Positions 18,441-29,480 of a DNA stretch of 64,000 bases are shown piece after piece. Source of the stretch: Choristoneura fumiferana (Eukaryota; Arthropoda; Insecta; Lepidoptera; Tortricidae); contig NC_133495.1 of assembly GCF_025370935.1 (NCBI RefSeq), positions 5,032,907 through 5,096,906 on the forward strand. The letters run 5' to 3'. Made by a program: the position numbers and the translations under genes. Every line of letters begins with the position of its first letter. The first letter of the stretch is position 1. The notes beneath the pieces are model-generated. The model saw only the letters and a program-made list of their open reading frames with translations. It was not told the origin of the DNA and made no database searches.

Positions 18441-18907
18441 TTAACCCCCGACGCAAAAAAGGAGTGTTATAAGTTTGCCCGCTATGTGTGTCTGTGTGTT
18501 TGTCTGTCTGTGTGTCTGTCTGTGGCACCGTAGCTCTTAAACGGGTGAACCGATTTGAATGCGGTTATATTTTTTATTTGAAAGCAGCTGTATTCTAGCG
18601 ACGGTTCTTGGACATGTTTTATCAAAATCGGTTCAGCCGTTTTTGAGATATTGAACTTTGAAGTGACAATGTCAGGGGTTTTCCAACTTTTTGTTGGTAA
18701 GGTTATTACTCTTTCACGTTAAAATGACTGGACGGATTTGTATGGAATTTGGCGCTAGATTTTGTTTTGGTATTGAACAGATCTAGACACCCCCGACATT
18801 GTCACTTCAAAGTTCAATATCTCAAAAACGGCTGAACCGATTTTAGAAAGAAAGAAAGAAAATAGCGGTCAAACTTATAACACCCCTCTTTTTGCGTCGG
18901 GGGTTAA
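18441..18907. mobile_element. Large foldback element (TTAACCCCCGACGCAAAAA ends)
   Basis: TTAACCCCCGACGCAAAAA and TTTTTGCGTCGGGGGTTAA are exact inverted ends. Pairing resumes inside: CGGTTCAGCCGTTTTTGAGA, TATTGAACTTTGAAGTGACA, ATGTC / GACATTGTCACTTCAAAGTT, CAATATCTCAAAAACGGCTG. The left half holds (TGTCTG)n. Related half-copies lie at 6955-7200 and 20155-20300. Confidence 0.75.
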
Positions 18908-19275
18908 ATACATTTATTCACAACACAAGAGAACAATATTATTAGGTACAAATAAACAACACAAAGGTATGTGTCATTGTGGTTATGAATCGGACACTGG
19001 CTCAGCATAATGCTGAAGCGTTAAAAACAGCCCAGCGCTGATTTTCAGCCAGCACCGTTAACTACATAAATAAATAAATAAAAATAAAAAAGCCTTTTAA
19101 TTTCTAGCAGTTAACAACAAAGTATTGCCATAAAATATCATAATATTTAAATTCTTGAAAATTAATTTACATGCATTAATTTTTTTAATATAATGTCAAA
19201 AAGATAATCGATACAAAAAATGAAACAATTTAAATCGATTATTGTACGTTTTCAAATAAAAATAAAAATAAAATA
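18908..19275. repeat. Retroposon-tail debris
   Basis: CACTGGCTCAGCATAATGCTGA and CAGCGCTGATTTTCAGCC mirror, on the other strand, the piece inserted at 28778-29009 (AAATCAGCGCCACGG, GGCATTATGCTGAGTGGG). AT-rich spacer follows up to the RTE fragment. Confidence 0.45.
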
Positions 19276-19911
19276 TTACGCTCCTGCTAGAACCCCTCCT
19301 GTGAAGGTAAAGGCCTCCTCCAGTGACGACCAGTATTCTCTATCTTTAGAGTCTTTCATCCAATGTATGCCTGCTGTTTGGGTGATGTCGTCTTCCCATC
19401 TCGTTAGCGGTCTACCTCGTTTTCTAGTCCCTGTGGGTCCTGGCCATGATGTTATTCTTCCCGTCCAGCGGTCATCGGTCAATCTGGCTACGTGGCCCGC
19501 CCATCGCCATTTTAACTTCTGTGCATAGGACAGTGCATCAATGACTTTTGTTTTCTGTCGTATGGTGGTGTGACGTATTTTATGAATTTTTCTTATTTTC
19601 AGTATGCTTCTCTCCATACTCCGCTGACAAGTTGTTATTTTATTTTTCACTCGCCGAGTAAATTTCCAGGTTTGGCAAGCGTATGTTAGTGATGGTAAGA
19701 GGCACGTATCCATTACTTTTCTCTTTAGTTGTAGTGATAATTTACCTTTTAGAACTTCCTTTAGCATCCAAAACTTTTTCCATGTATTAGTTACTCTTCT
19801 GTCTATTTCGATGTCATTGTTTTGTTTATGGAAAGAGATTTGTTTTCCCAAGTAGGTGTAGTTTTCCACATATTCCAAAGGCATACCATTTAGAGTAATT
19901 ACATTTTAACT
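19276..19911 (-). pseudogene. RTE-like reverse transcriptase C-terminal region, open for 202 codons
   Basis: The minus strand is open for 202 codons down to the stop at 19276. From the N-terminal side it carries YVENYTYLGKQISF, KLSLQLKRKVMDTCLLPSLT, YACQTWKF, QRSMERSILKI, RQKTKVIDALSYAQKLKWRW, AGHVARLTDDRW, KRGRPLTRWEDDI, then GIHWMKDSKDREYWSSLEEA. These are the C-terminal part of the reverse transcriptase and the tail region of RTE-clade proteins. The catalytic YADD core and the endonuclease are missing, as expected for 5' truncation during insertion. Downstream, on the same strand, is a T/A-rich tail. It is the least decayed RTE piece in the window and differs in sequence from the others, so it is a separate subfamily. 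Confidence 0.85.
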
Positions 19912-19984
19912 ACATAAGACTACATAAATAAATAGATAATTTGTAAACTAGAAAACTAATTTATTGTGCGACTTTAAAAACATA

Positions 19985-20650
19985 AAAATAAATTTATTAG
20001 GTACATAGACATAATTTATTTTACAACTATTATTATTATGCACTCACTTGCCAAGTATACACCCTTAAGCGGGCTAAAACGAAAAATTAAATTAAAGAAA
20101 ACGAAACAAAAAAGCAGTTTTGTGAAATAGTCCTGGAAAGGTGAGGAGATAAAACATGTCTAAGAACCATTGCTAGAAAATTTGCTTTCAAATAACAAAA
20201 CCACATTCAAATCAGGTCACTCGTTTAAGAGCTACGGTGCCACAGACATACATACATATCGGTCAAACTTATAACACCACTCTTTTTGCGTCGGGGGTTA
20301 AAAAACACATTACATACTTTGGTACCTACTTATGCGTACTTATGTTACGAGTGTACAAACTTGAGCATTTTTAATAATTAATAATAAAACGGTTTTACGA
20401 ATAAAAATGCCGTTTATAAATCGCCAACAGCGGAAGCGGGGTCGGAAGGTAATATCCGGCGTCCTGCGAACCCCTTTTATTTGAATTTGTAATTTCGAAC
20501 TCTTCGGATGATTCGCTGCGAGGTGTCGTGAATGTAAATTGACTAATTAAGGGGTGGGGGGGTTGGGTCGTTGGAGGGAGTATTATAGAGAATTTTGATG
20601 AATTTTGCTGCCAAGGGACAATACAATGAAAAATACAATACAAAGTAGAT
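19985..20650. other. Mostly unique sequence with a foldback half-copy
   Basis: 20155-20300 repeats the right half of the 18441-18907 element (AAGAACCATTGCTAGAAAAT, TTGCGTCGGGGGTTAAAAA). 20395-20643 is open on the minus strand but proline/serine-rich and unmatched, and I do not call it a gene. Confidence 0.4.
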
Positions 20651-20765
20651 TATTGTCGTGGCCTGGAATGGCAATTGCTGGCTGAGTATGAGAATTAAAC
20701 TGACGAGCTTGCGAGTCCGTTTAACTAATACGAAGCCAGTAATTGCTATTCGAGCCGAGACTAAT
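20650..20765. mobile_element. Foldback (GTGGCCTGGAATGGCAATTG)
   Basis: GCCTGGAATGGCAATTGCTG and GAGAATTAAAC pair with GTTTAACTAATACGAAGCCA and GTAATTGCTATTCGAGCC. Imperfect arms of about 45 nt. Confidence 0.5.
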
Positions 20766-21416
20766 ATAAAGCTTTTCTCAAAAATTGTGAAGGAAAAAAA
20801 ACTAAATTAGAATAAACCTTTTCTCAACAAAATATATTATGACATTAATTTTATTCCAATCTATGAGATATGGTACCTAGTTGCATAGAAATTCCAGGAT
20901 TTTTGGTATGCTTTTATCTTATAATGCGAGGAAATAAAACAACATTGTTAAAATATTAAATTAAATGCTTGGGCATGGTTTCAAATTTTTGGCCCTTATA
21001 CTTTCCCGCGATACGTTTATTTATTTATCTTTAAAGTACACGACACGACTCATACCTAATGCCATTTCATTAGAAATGATAATGAAATAAAAAAAAATGT
21101 ATTATCAATAAAAAATATTTAGTTAAATGCTAATGAAGCTTTGTATCACTAAATTATGTTTTTTTTCTATTTGTGGCAGACTATAAGGAAGAACTTCGCG
21201 GTTTTGTTTTTGTTTTTTGTTTTTTTTATTGTTTACGACAGATAGGCGGACATTTCCGAGCATATTGGAGAAAAAATACAATTAACGGGACTTATCGTGA
21301 TAGGTAGGTAAGTAATATTCACCTCGATGTTTCAACCACATCTGGTGTCTACTCGTGATCACTGCAATGTAGTCGAAACGTCGAGGTAAATATCACTCGT
21401 TATTTTAGCGTGTTAA

Positions 21417-21685
21417 CCTCGTAAGGCCCAACGTCCTAAATTTAGGACATACCTACGTCAAAGCAAATGTCAACTTTTACTTATTTAAATTAAATCCGTG
21501 TTTCACCATCCTTTGATTAAATTTATCTGACGGATAAATATGATCCCGTCTCTGTTTGTTTTGTTCGAATACACAGAGACGGCATCACATTTATCCGTCA
21601 AATAAAATTAATAAATGGGTGGTGAAACAGCCCCTAAGTTTCAAATTCTAATAATCGAAATTTGGACGCGGGCCTTACAAGGATA
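21417..21685. mobile_element. Foldback host element carrying a second foldback
   Basis: AACCTCGTAAGGCCCAACGT pairs with ACGCGGGCCTTACAAGGAT at the far end. The GTTTCACC foldback at 21497-21637 sits inside the loop. Confidence 0.5.
21497..21637. mobile_element. Foldback MITE (GGGGCTGTTTCACCATCC family), diverged
   Basis: GTGTTTCACCATCCTTTGAT and TGATCCCGTCTCTGTTTG pair with GAGACGGCATCACATTTATC and GGGTGGTGAAACAGCCCC. Closely related copies lie at 25244 and 60033, with a half copy at 59506. Confidence 0.75.
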
Positions 21686-21689
21686 AGTC

Positions 21690-22295
21690 TTGTTTGTGAT
21701 AGGTATTTAATTATGAGTAAAAATCACGAAATTTTAAAATATTACACTTTAGTAGGTTGGCTTACCGAGCAATCATAAATGTTTTACCTCAAATGATGAA
21801 TTAGGTCCTACGTAATGGTAGAACCAAATTGATCCCTTGACGTGGGCTCTTTGCAAATTGCGGTATTAATTAGTTGGTAAAGCTAGGACAGTGACGTCTG
21901 ATATACTAAGGTACCTATTTCTTAGTCAGAACACGTCTAAAATGCACTACGCATGTAAATGTAGGTAAGTGAGATTATAAGTTTATCCTCAATTGACGTG
22001 AATAATTAGGTTATCTATTGGATGGCATAAAATTATTTGTATTATTATTGTTACCCATAATTGCTTTTAGCCGAATTAAAGATGTGCATACTCATCATTA
22101 CGCATATTTTTTTACGCATAAAATTAAAAAGCATAAATACAGAAAGCATCATCTTCATGAAGACTAACGTCAAATAGCATAAATACAAAAAGTCATAATA
22201 ATAAATTTGCATCATTACAAAGTGCATAACCACAATCACGAGCCTGGTGCACTTCGAGAAAAGGTTAGTTTTGTGTTAATATATATTTAGGAACT
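21690..22295. other. AT-rich stretch, no gene seen
   Basis: CATAAATAC/AAAGCATAA-like short repeats occur around 22100-22220 (GCATAAAT.CAGAAAGCATCA, AGCATAAATACAAAAAG). Nothing codes convincingly. Confidence 0.35.
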
Positions 22296-22304
22296 AAGGC
22301 GAGG

Positions 22305-22432
22305 TCGATAGAGGTCCGCGAAGCGGACCTCCTATTTCTGCGTTGCTTGGGCGCTTAGCGCCTGTATATCATACTAACCTAACCTAACCTAATGTACCTA
22401 ACGTGATCTAACCTAACCTAATATTTTGTTGT
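22305..22432. repeat. Repeat with hairpin and telomere-like CCTAA units
   Basis: AGGTCCGCGAAGCGGACCT is a perfect hairpin. GCGCTTAGCGCCTG follows, and then CTAACCTAACCTAACCTAAT and CTAACCTAACCTAAT, short runs of CCTAA (TTAGG is the usual insect telomere unit). Confidence 0.6.
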
Positions 22433-22704
22433 TCATTTATAACAAAAATAATATGCATAATGTGTATTAGTCTAATACAAATTAGTCCAACTGAAATTAT
22501 TCTAATAGCTTAATATGCCAAAAAAGTAGTAGGCCTAAGTATTACTATGCGACAGTACTATTATGTCAAATCAACTATGCGAAACAATAATAGTCTAAAA
22601 AAATATGCGATTGAAGGGGATCCCGAATAATTATGAGGAAGAGAGCTATCACAGAAGCTGAAAACGCTATTTGCCTATGTAGCTGAAAAGTCATATATTT
22701 TGAA

Positions 22705-22990
22705 TAATTTATTGAGTCAGGCGTTACTTTGCGGAGGTCCATATCAATGAACTAAATGTGTGTGTTGGGTCTAACATCTGGCAGTATGGTGTATGGTTGT
22801 GTTGCTCTGAAGATAAGCTCTGGTTGAGTTCGAAACGCGTCAGTGTATTGTGGTGGTGGTGATAGATAGGTTTGTGTGTGTGTTCTTACAGTGTGGAGGT
22901 GGAGGAACTGCATGAACACGCATATCTTGCATAAACTTAGCTATCATAAGGTCACGGGTGAGCAAATAAATTCTTTTAGTTCATTCAATT
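22705..22990 (+). repeat. Fragment of the CTCCGCAAAGTAACGCC foldback family
   Basis: It holds GAGTCAGGCGTTACTTTGCG, then GGTTGTGTTGCTCTGAAGAT, GAGTTCGAAACGCGTCAGTG, GTGTGGAGGTGGAGGAACTG and CTATCATAAGGTCACGGGTG. These match the loop and right arm of 62826-63260, with part of the other arm at the left. Confidence 0.7.
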
Positions 22991-23439
22991 ATATTTTGGT
23001 AAAGTCACCCAGTTTGATTTGTGCAATGCTTAAGGAAGACGTAACATCACAATTACAAGGTTCAATTTCTTTGCAGTCTGTAATGAAGTAAGTTAGCCGA
23101 TTGCATTGGACTAGAAGACACTAGAAGTTTAAAATTATTGCACAGGGCTTAAGTTTACTATGTCGAAAAAGCACAACACTCCACAGGGGGTGGAGTTTAG
23201 TCCGTAGGCGTCTGGTGAGCCATTCCCAGATGAGTACCCAGGCTATGCTATCGAGTCCGGCTCGGCAGTATAGTATACTAACTATGTACGAGTATTCTCT
23301 ACCTCCCTAAAAAAAAACACTACACACAAGGACGTGTCAGCAGGATAGGAGAAAAAAGGGATAGAATATTTGGCACTACGAAATGGCACAGTTGTGTCGG
23401 AGATGGGGGACTCCCAGAATAAAGAAATAAATATAAATA

Positions 23440-23713
23440 AATAGATATCATGGGACACTTCACACCAATTGACCTAGTCCCAAACTAAGCAAAGCTTGTA
23501 CTATGGATACTAGGCAACCTTCGTTCATCAAAGTAGGCAACGGATAAACATACTTATATAGATAAATACATACTTAAATACATATTGAACATCCAAGACC
23601 CGAGAACATTGATTCGTATTATTCATACAAATATCTGCCCCGACCGGGAATCGAGCCCAGAACCTCAAGCTTCGTAGTCAGGTTCTCTAACCACTTGGCC
23701 ATCCGGTCGCCGA
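23440..23713 (-). mobile_element. tRNA-derived SINE (second family)
   Basis: On the minus strand the head GGCGACCGGATGGCCAAGTG is followed by GTTAGAGAACC (A box) and GGTTCTGGGCTCGATTCC (B box). The body follows with CAAATATTTGTATGAATAAT and ends near the CATAGTACAAGCTTTGC phrase. It differs from the 9686 family. Confidence 0.8.
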
Positions 23714-24206
23714 AATAGGGGGTCAATTTTCGTTTTATGCATGTCGAGTAACCTATTATGGGTCAGATAAGAGCTCGGGGAGGGGGCAGGCTGGGTACAT
23801 CGCAATGACCCTTTAATGAACGTGAACACCATACAGAAAACAGGTATATATAGAGAAAATTACAAGGTAAGCAATAGGCGGCCTTATCGCTTCAAAGCGA
23901 TCTTTTACGTGACCTTTTTCAACAGAAAAATAAATAAGGGCCAGTTAAGCAGGTGGTAGCATGACTTCATTCTGAAGAGAGATCTCTCTATTGTGGCGTT
24001 ATACAAGTTATTATGACTTTTCCGAAGTGTTGTTTTTATCCTCAAACTGTTTATTCATGTAGGTATCTACTGAATAAAACGTCAAAGTCAAAATAACTTT
24101 TATTAAATGATATTATAACGGATAACTCACGTCTTAAACCGAGTTTAGCTCGACATGTTTCGGGCTATTTCGTAGCCCTTCCTCTCAGGAGCACGCGACT
24201 CGGCGG

Positions 24207-24482
24207 CTGCCGCAACACGCACACTACGCGCCACCGCTCTGCTCGGTCGTGCGAGGTCGCAGGACTGATGGCCGATGGGGCCAGAAGGTTCTCGAATGGC
24301 GTCCGCGGACCGGGAGACGAGCTGTCGGTAGGCCTCCAACAAGATGGAGCGACGACTTGGTTAACATCGCGGGATCACGGTGGATGCGGAAAGCACAAGA
24401 CCGGTCTAAGTGGAGAGCCTTGGGGAGGCCTATGTCTAGCAGTGGACGTCTTTCGGCTGACATGATGATGATGATGATGAAT
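24207..24482 (+). mobile_element. RTE-like 3' fragment with (ATG)n tail
   Basis: The plus strand reads RTDGRWGQKVLEWRPRTGRR, AVGRPPTRWSDDLVNIAGSR, WMRKAQDRSKWRALG. A frameshift then destroys the EAYVQQWT-type end. It finishes in GATGATGATGATGATGAAT, the short tandem tail typical of RTE elements. Confidence 0.85.
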
Positions 24483-25243
24483 GTCATAAAGACTTTGATA
24501 TGGAAAATCTTTTCTCACTTTAACTATATTTCTATCGGGAAAAGTCGGAATACGACGGCACCCGAAGTGTCAATCAATTATTGTATTCAATGAGACTTTA
24601 TTATTTACTGTCAAATGTAAAAACGGCTGTACGACGGGTACTGCTAATTGAGAAAGATAAATACGAACTTATCTGACAAATACGATGGAGAAACATTATT
24701 AACTATAGAGCTATATAATTAGTTTTAAAGGTAAAAGAACCCCTGCACGGGTTGAACGGCACGTTTGCCATTGTCTCGCATTGACAGATTGCAGTCGATA
24801 ACGCTATCGACTCGTGTAGAAACGCTTCCTCGTCTTATCTTGTAAACAGTAAACAAAATCAGACAGAATACTATAGAATGTATTTAAGAAAGGCCCACGG
24901 GTGTAGTGCAGAGAAATGATACTCGTACGAAAAGACATTGCGGAGTTTCCCGAACGCTGCCCATCCGAGTTGGATTCGGCGATTGACCTCCATCTCGAAG
25001 TTGGACTACCTGATTGGATGATTGACAACAGAATTCTCTGCTTTTCCGTCATATATAGGTATGACGCCCATATGGGCACCTAGACGTTATGGTATTTATA
25101 TAAACATCACCACACGCTCGTTTGCGTTGCCATTACGGGTGATTTTCCACTTTCTCGACCTCTGAAACATGCGCGCGCATTATGGCGTACAACGACTAGC
25201 GGTAGTGGTTTTACTAACAAGTTCGAACAACTTTGCCATATTT
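24483..25243. other. No gene recognised
   Basis: GAGAAAGATAAATACGAACT with AAATACGATGGAGAAAC (24650-24695) recurs in diverged form at 33155-33195. A minus-strand ORF of 91 codons at 24804-25079 has no family features. 25100-25200 is GC-richer with GCGCGCGCAT. Confidence 0.35.
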
Positions 25244-25387
25244 AGGGGCTGTTTCACCATCCATTGATTAGTGTTAACTGGCGGTTAGGTGTGATGCCGT
25301 CTCTATTTGTTTTGTTCGAATAGACGGAGACGGCATCACATTTAACCGTCGGTTAACGCTAATCAATGGATGGTGAAACAGCCCCTT
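25244..25387. mobile_element. Foldback MITE (GGGGCTGTTTCACCATCC family)
   Basis: AGGGGCTGTTTCACCATCCA and TTGATTAGTGTTAAC pair with GTTAACGCTAATCAATGGAT and GGTGAAACAGCCCCT. Arms of about 60 nt carry only a few mismatches around a TTTGTTTTGTTCGAA loop. Confidence 0.85.
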
Positions 25388-26136
25388 AAGTAGTCATTTT
25401 AACGAGAACCTTGTTATTTGATCAAGACATGAGAAGACATGAGATTTAAGCTGTGTCAGATTTGCGTTACAATCTTACAATAGTAGGTTTCGTGAATAAC
25501 AGTATGTACGCGTATTCTTATCTCAATGGCTCTCTATGAAAGTAGTAGTCACATGAAATAGGGCCCAGAAGCTAGGCTTTAAAGATGGGAAAAACTAATC
25601 ACTTGAAAGGAAAGATTGATGTATCATTTACTCACTGAGATATACCTATTGCTCACTATATCAGTAGCTCGCAGAACGAAACGTAAAACTATTGCCTTAT
25701 TGTTCATTCATTCATTTTCTCAAATCACTTTGATGCTTGTAACTTGTATTCTCCTTCGATGATATATGGTTGACAATAAATGACAAATGTCAGATCATGA
25801 CATCTAACGTCAGAATTTTGTCAGCAATTATCGCATTATCAGGCAAAATGATAGTCTATGCAAGTGAGCTAAATGATAAGATGATATATTTGGATTTGAA
25901 CTGATATAAAGAGTGATACAGTTCAGCGAACTGATATAGCTCTTTTTTGTATATCATTCGTGAGCTACCCGTCTCTACTAGGCTGGGATGAATAGTGCCT
26001 ACAGCCAATCACGCAAAATAGGCGCACTAAGTCGTCGAGTTGCGGAAAACAGCCCGCTACCTACAACCTATAGCTATCACCCGATATGTTTACCCGATCA
26101 AAACGAAGACTTCAATGTATAGGAGTAAAGTAAATA

Positions 26137-26368
26137 TATATATATATATATATACTAGCTTTTGTCCGCGGCTCCGCCCGCGTGGCATTCGGTTATCGCG
26201 CGCTGTTCCCTCGGGAACTGTGCATTTTTCCGGGACAAAAAGTAGCCTATGTCACTCTTGGGCCCATAAACTATCTCTATGCCAAAAATCACGTCGATCC
26301 GTTGCTCCGTTACGGCGTGAAAGACGGACAAACACACAAACACACTTTTGCATTTATAATAGTATGGA
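26137..26368 (-). mobile_element. Helitron-like element next to a (TA)n run
   Basis: On the minus strand it begins TCCATACTATTATAAATGC and ends GCGGACAAAAGCTAGT (26154). It shares AACGGAGCAACGGATCGAC, CATAGAGATAGTTTATGGGC and GTCCCGGAAAAA-type blocks with 60614-60838. The CTAGT end abuts a TATATATA run at 26137-26153. Confidence 0.7.
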
Positions 26369-26414
26369 TGCTTTACGTGGCCTCAGAGTTTAGATTAGTC
26401 AAGTCATATAGGTA

Positions 26415-26507
26415 GAGTCATTCACGATGACGCGTGCCGTGGTTCTTATTACAATGTCATTAATGTCTAATTTTGACAAAATCTCGCGTCTTCGTGGATG
26501 ACACTAG
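26415..26507. mobile_element. Small foldback
   Basis: GAGTCATTCACGATGACGCG pairs with CGCGTCTTCGTGGATGACAC. About 93 bp. Confidence 0.45.
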
Positions 26508-26899
26508 GTATATACTTATTGAATTACAATTCCAAAGGGGTGTTTGACGTCAATATTTTTTCATTTATAAAACTTTATGAAACTATATCAACCATGCATT
26601 TCTGTAATTAAATATGTAACCGATGTAATAATAAAATGATGGCTGTATTTAAATAATATTGATAGGTAGGTATTTCTCCTATTGTACAACATTGCTACAC
26701 CCAACAGGTAAAATTTTATGAGACATTCTACTGATTACACGGTTTAACTAAGATCTTCATGTACAAACATTAAGTACATTTATGTTGAATAAGTAAATAA
26801 AGTTATCACCGATAGGGTTAAATTCCCTGTGACGAGCACCGGAGCAGAGGTAGACCTAGGAGGCGATGGCGGGACGATTTGGACGTTAGCGCCACACTG

Positions 26900-27194
26900 G
26901 CCTGGGCTTTGTCGAGGAACTAGTCACCGACATAGCTGGAAAAATATGCAAGTTGAAGTGGCAATGGGCGGGTACTCGAAGAACAGATAACCGTTGGGCG
27001 AGAAAAGTCCTCGAGTGGCGACCACGAACCGGAAGACGAAGCGTTGGCAGGCCTCCCATCAGGTGGACTGACGGCATTGTGAGAGTTGCGGGAAACCGGT
27101 GGATGCAAGTGGCGAGTTGTCGTTCATTGTGGCGTTCTAAGGGGGAGGCCTTTGTCCAGCAGTGGACGTCTTCCAGCTGATGATGATGATGATG
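26900..27194 (+). mobile_element. RTE-like 3' fragment with (TGA)n tail
   Basis: The plus-strand frame reads MKWQWAGTRRTDNRWARKVL, EWRPRTGRRSVGRPPIRWTD and GNRWMQV, and ends GEAFVQQWTSSS at a stop within TGATGATGATGATGA. It is the best-preserved copy of this subfamily. A small deletion near AGTRR removes part of the expected GHVAR motif. Confidence 0.85.
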
Positions 27195-27300
27195 AGCCAC
27201 ACTGGCAAGATTCCGCCCAAAGTAGGGATGAGTGGAAGCCAAAAGGGGAGGCTTTGCCCATCAGTGAGACACACTACAAGCTAAGTAAAAAAATAAATAA
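27195..27300 (+). mobile_element. Second RTE-type tail directly downstream
   Basis: Right after the (TGA)n of the previous copy the sequence reads AGGGATGAGTGGAAGCCAAA followed by GGGGAGGCTTTGCCC and an A-rich end (AAAAAAATAAATAATAAAAT). This matches the DRDEWK..GEA end of a different RTE subfamily. Confidence 0.5.
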
Positions 27301-27549
27301 TAAAATGAAAGCATTTTCACTAGTTCAGAATCCAGTGTGCGATGCGTGTGTGCGCTGCGTAACCCAATCAAGATGGGATCTGGGGCGTGCCCCGACAACT
27401 CGTCGACTTTTCACACTCGACGCCACCTCCCCGATGTGAGGATATGAAATCGAAAGACGTTATGAAAGTCTTTTGAACTAGTTTTTATTACTTTACATAT
27501 TTTATACATCTAATAGCTTTAAACGAGAAATTCTCGATAATAAGCGTTT

Positions 27550-27703
27550 TCCCAGAGATAAGACCAAGCTAGATCGATTTGTCATCTCGACGAAAACCCC
27601 TTCAGAATCTCGGAAACGGCTCCAACGATTTCGATGAAATTTGGTATGTAGGAGTTTTCGGGGATGACAAATCGATCTATTTTATTCTCATCTCTGGGAA
27701 TAA
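27550..27703. mobile_element. Foldback (CCCAGAGATAAGACC ends)
   Basis: CCCAGAGATAAGACCAAGCT and AGATCGATTTGTCATC pair with GATGACAAATCGATCTATTT and ATTCTCATCTCTGGGA. The interior carries GGCTCCAACGATTTCGATGA. Confidence 0.65.
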
Positions 27704-27714
27704 GTCAAGTCCAG

Positions 27715-27860
27715 TCGTTGTCCAGCGGTGGTGTAGCGGTATAGCACGTGGCACGGAATGCCGAGGATCTGGGCTCGATTCCTAGCGCTGGTCTTATTTT
27801 TCTGGTTTTTCTGTGCATCCATATTTCGGTTTGTATTTTCGATATGAAATACCTAATAAT
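27715..27860 (+). mobile_element. tRNA-derived SINE (third family)
   Basis: The A-box-like TGGTGTAGCGGTATAGCACG and the B box GATCTGGGCTCGATTCC are spaced as in a tRNA. The tail TTTGTATTTTCGATATG also appears at a palindrome near 50795. Confidence 0.6.
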
Positions 27861-28310
27861 TAGGTAATGGGTATTACTCGTATTAGGTAATAACTGCTTT
27901 ATCATACTTCTGTGTTCTACAACCTTTAATGCTAAATCCGTTCGGTTTCGAATCATAGAGAATCATGCCGTGTTCATTAAAATTTGTCAATTGATTGATC
28001 AGATAAGGGTAAAAGCCAGATGAGCGTAATTTTTTGAGTCGGGAGCCGCGTAATTTCGATCGCGTAATTTCTGCTGCGTTCGGCTTTATACAAGTCCAGT
28101 TTGTGCCACACGGCGACTGAAAATGAGTTGACTCATACTCACTAGTAGTATAGTTTTGGACTCTTGAAGGATAAAGAACCAAATTTCATCTAAATATAGT
28201 TAATATGCAGGCAAACAGAGAGACATAGTATAAGAAATAAGAAAGAAAGACAATGATATATTTATAAAGAAAAATAATTAAGTAGATAGTTGCCGTTATA
28301 AAAAGGATAT

Positions 28311-28641
28311 ACGTGTGACTTCCATAAGAACATATATTTTAAGGGCTGTAAGCATAAGCCCTAATGAACGTAAATTAGTATTTCAAATAAAAAAAAAAAA
28401 TTTTTTTTTTCATAAAAATAATTCGGCACGCAATGTATCGGTAATAGAGCTAACAACTGACACTAACCTTTGCTGCCTGTCTGAAACGTCAAATAAATGT
28501 TTGCATTACAGTGCTGCTCGAAAAATTAAAAATAATAATAACTCCATTAGTAAAGGTAGTTAATTGTTATATTTTATCGATAAAACTATTGAGTTAAAGC
28601 TATCGTTAATTAAAATTTATGTTCTTATGGATGTCACACGT
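28311..28641. mobile_element. MITE with 24-bp inverted ends (ACGTGTGAC.TCCATAAGAAC)
   Basis: Left ACGTGTGACTTCCATAAGAA and right TTCTTATGGATGTCACACGT are inverted with one mismatch. The interior is AT-rich, with an 82-codon frame on the plus strand that is low-complexity (poly-K/F) and not convincing as a gene. Confidence 0.65.
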
Positions 28642-28703
28642 TGTAGACTTTCACATTTAGCTGTGTTATTAGTATGGATATGTATTAAAATCGGAATAGG
28701 TAG

Positions 28704-29074
28704 GTACAGTCACCAGGATTAATATCTGCCACAGCGGAGCGTGCAAAAATATCTGACACGTCCTTCCAGCCTTAAAACACACGATTGAACTGTGTAAGCC
28801 GGTGTTGCCATACAATTTAATAATAAGTATTTTTTTTCTTAATTTTTGTTTTAAGTTAGTTTTTAGACAAGGTGCTCATTGAAAATCAGCGCCACGGCTT
28901 GCCGTGGCATTATGCTGAGTGGGGACCTGTTTAGCGTCATGTATGCCTTGTATTTGTTCTATGTCTGTTTATAAATGTATTTTCTTTCTTTCTTTTTTTT
29001 CTTTCTGAAAATAGAGTCGTATCAGATATTTATGCACGCTTGTTGTGTTAGATATTAGTGCTGGTGACTGTACT
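28704..29074. mobile_element. MITE, ACAGTCACCAGC family, copy 3, split by an insertion
   Basis: GTACAGTCACCAGGATTAAT and GAGCGTGCAAAAATATCTGA make the left half, GTCGTATCAGATATTTATGC and GTGCTGGTGACTGTAC the right. Between about 28778 and 29009 lies about 230 bp absent from the other copies, ending in TTTC-rich sequence. Confidence 0.7.
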
Positions 29075-29289
29075 TCAGAGAAAACTGCATATTATTCTCA
29101 TAACAGATCAAACATATGCAACAGAAAATAAACATAAGCATTGAATGGTTATTATTACCCACTCGTGCCGTAATAAACGAATTAACACGCACATGTTAAA
29201 AAAACAGGTTAAGAAGAAGCAACTAATAAGAGACAACGTCCGATAAATAAGATAAAAAACAGGCTGCTATGTAAAATCGCGTAACTGAC

Positions 29290-29480
29290 AATTTAACTCC
29301 TACCTAAAATTACCGATCGAGGGAAGAACCCATTATAGCCACGACTCTTCGGTCCACAGCAAACGTAGTCCGTTCCACTTTAACACTAGTGTTCTATACG
29401 CGAGGGAGCGAGACGAAGCGAAGATGCAGTTTCACAGCTAATCAAACGTGTCCACTATCCGTTGCGCGTGCGCATCCTAC
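29290..29480. promoter_or_regulatory. CpG-richer patch, possible promoter
   Basis: AAACGTAGTCCGTTCC, TACGCGAGGGAGCGAGACGA and TTGCGCGTGCGCATCC (an NRF1-like palindrome) stand out from the AT-rich surroundings. It lies about 1 kb upstream of the exon at 30648. No transcript is shown by sequence alone. Confidence 0.25.

Noticed and set aside
24804..25079. 91-codon minus-strand frame
   Set aside because: No recognisable domain, and the amino acid composition looks random for this base composition. It overlaps diverged repeat DNA.
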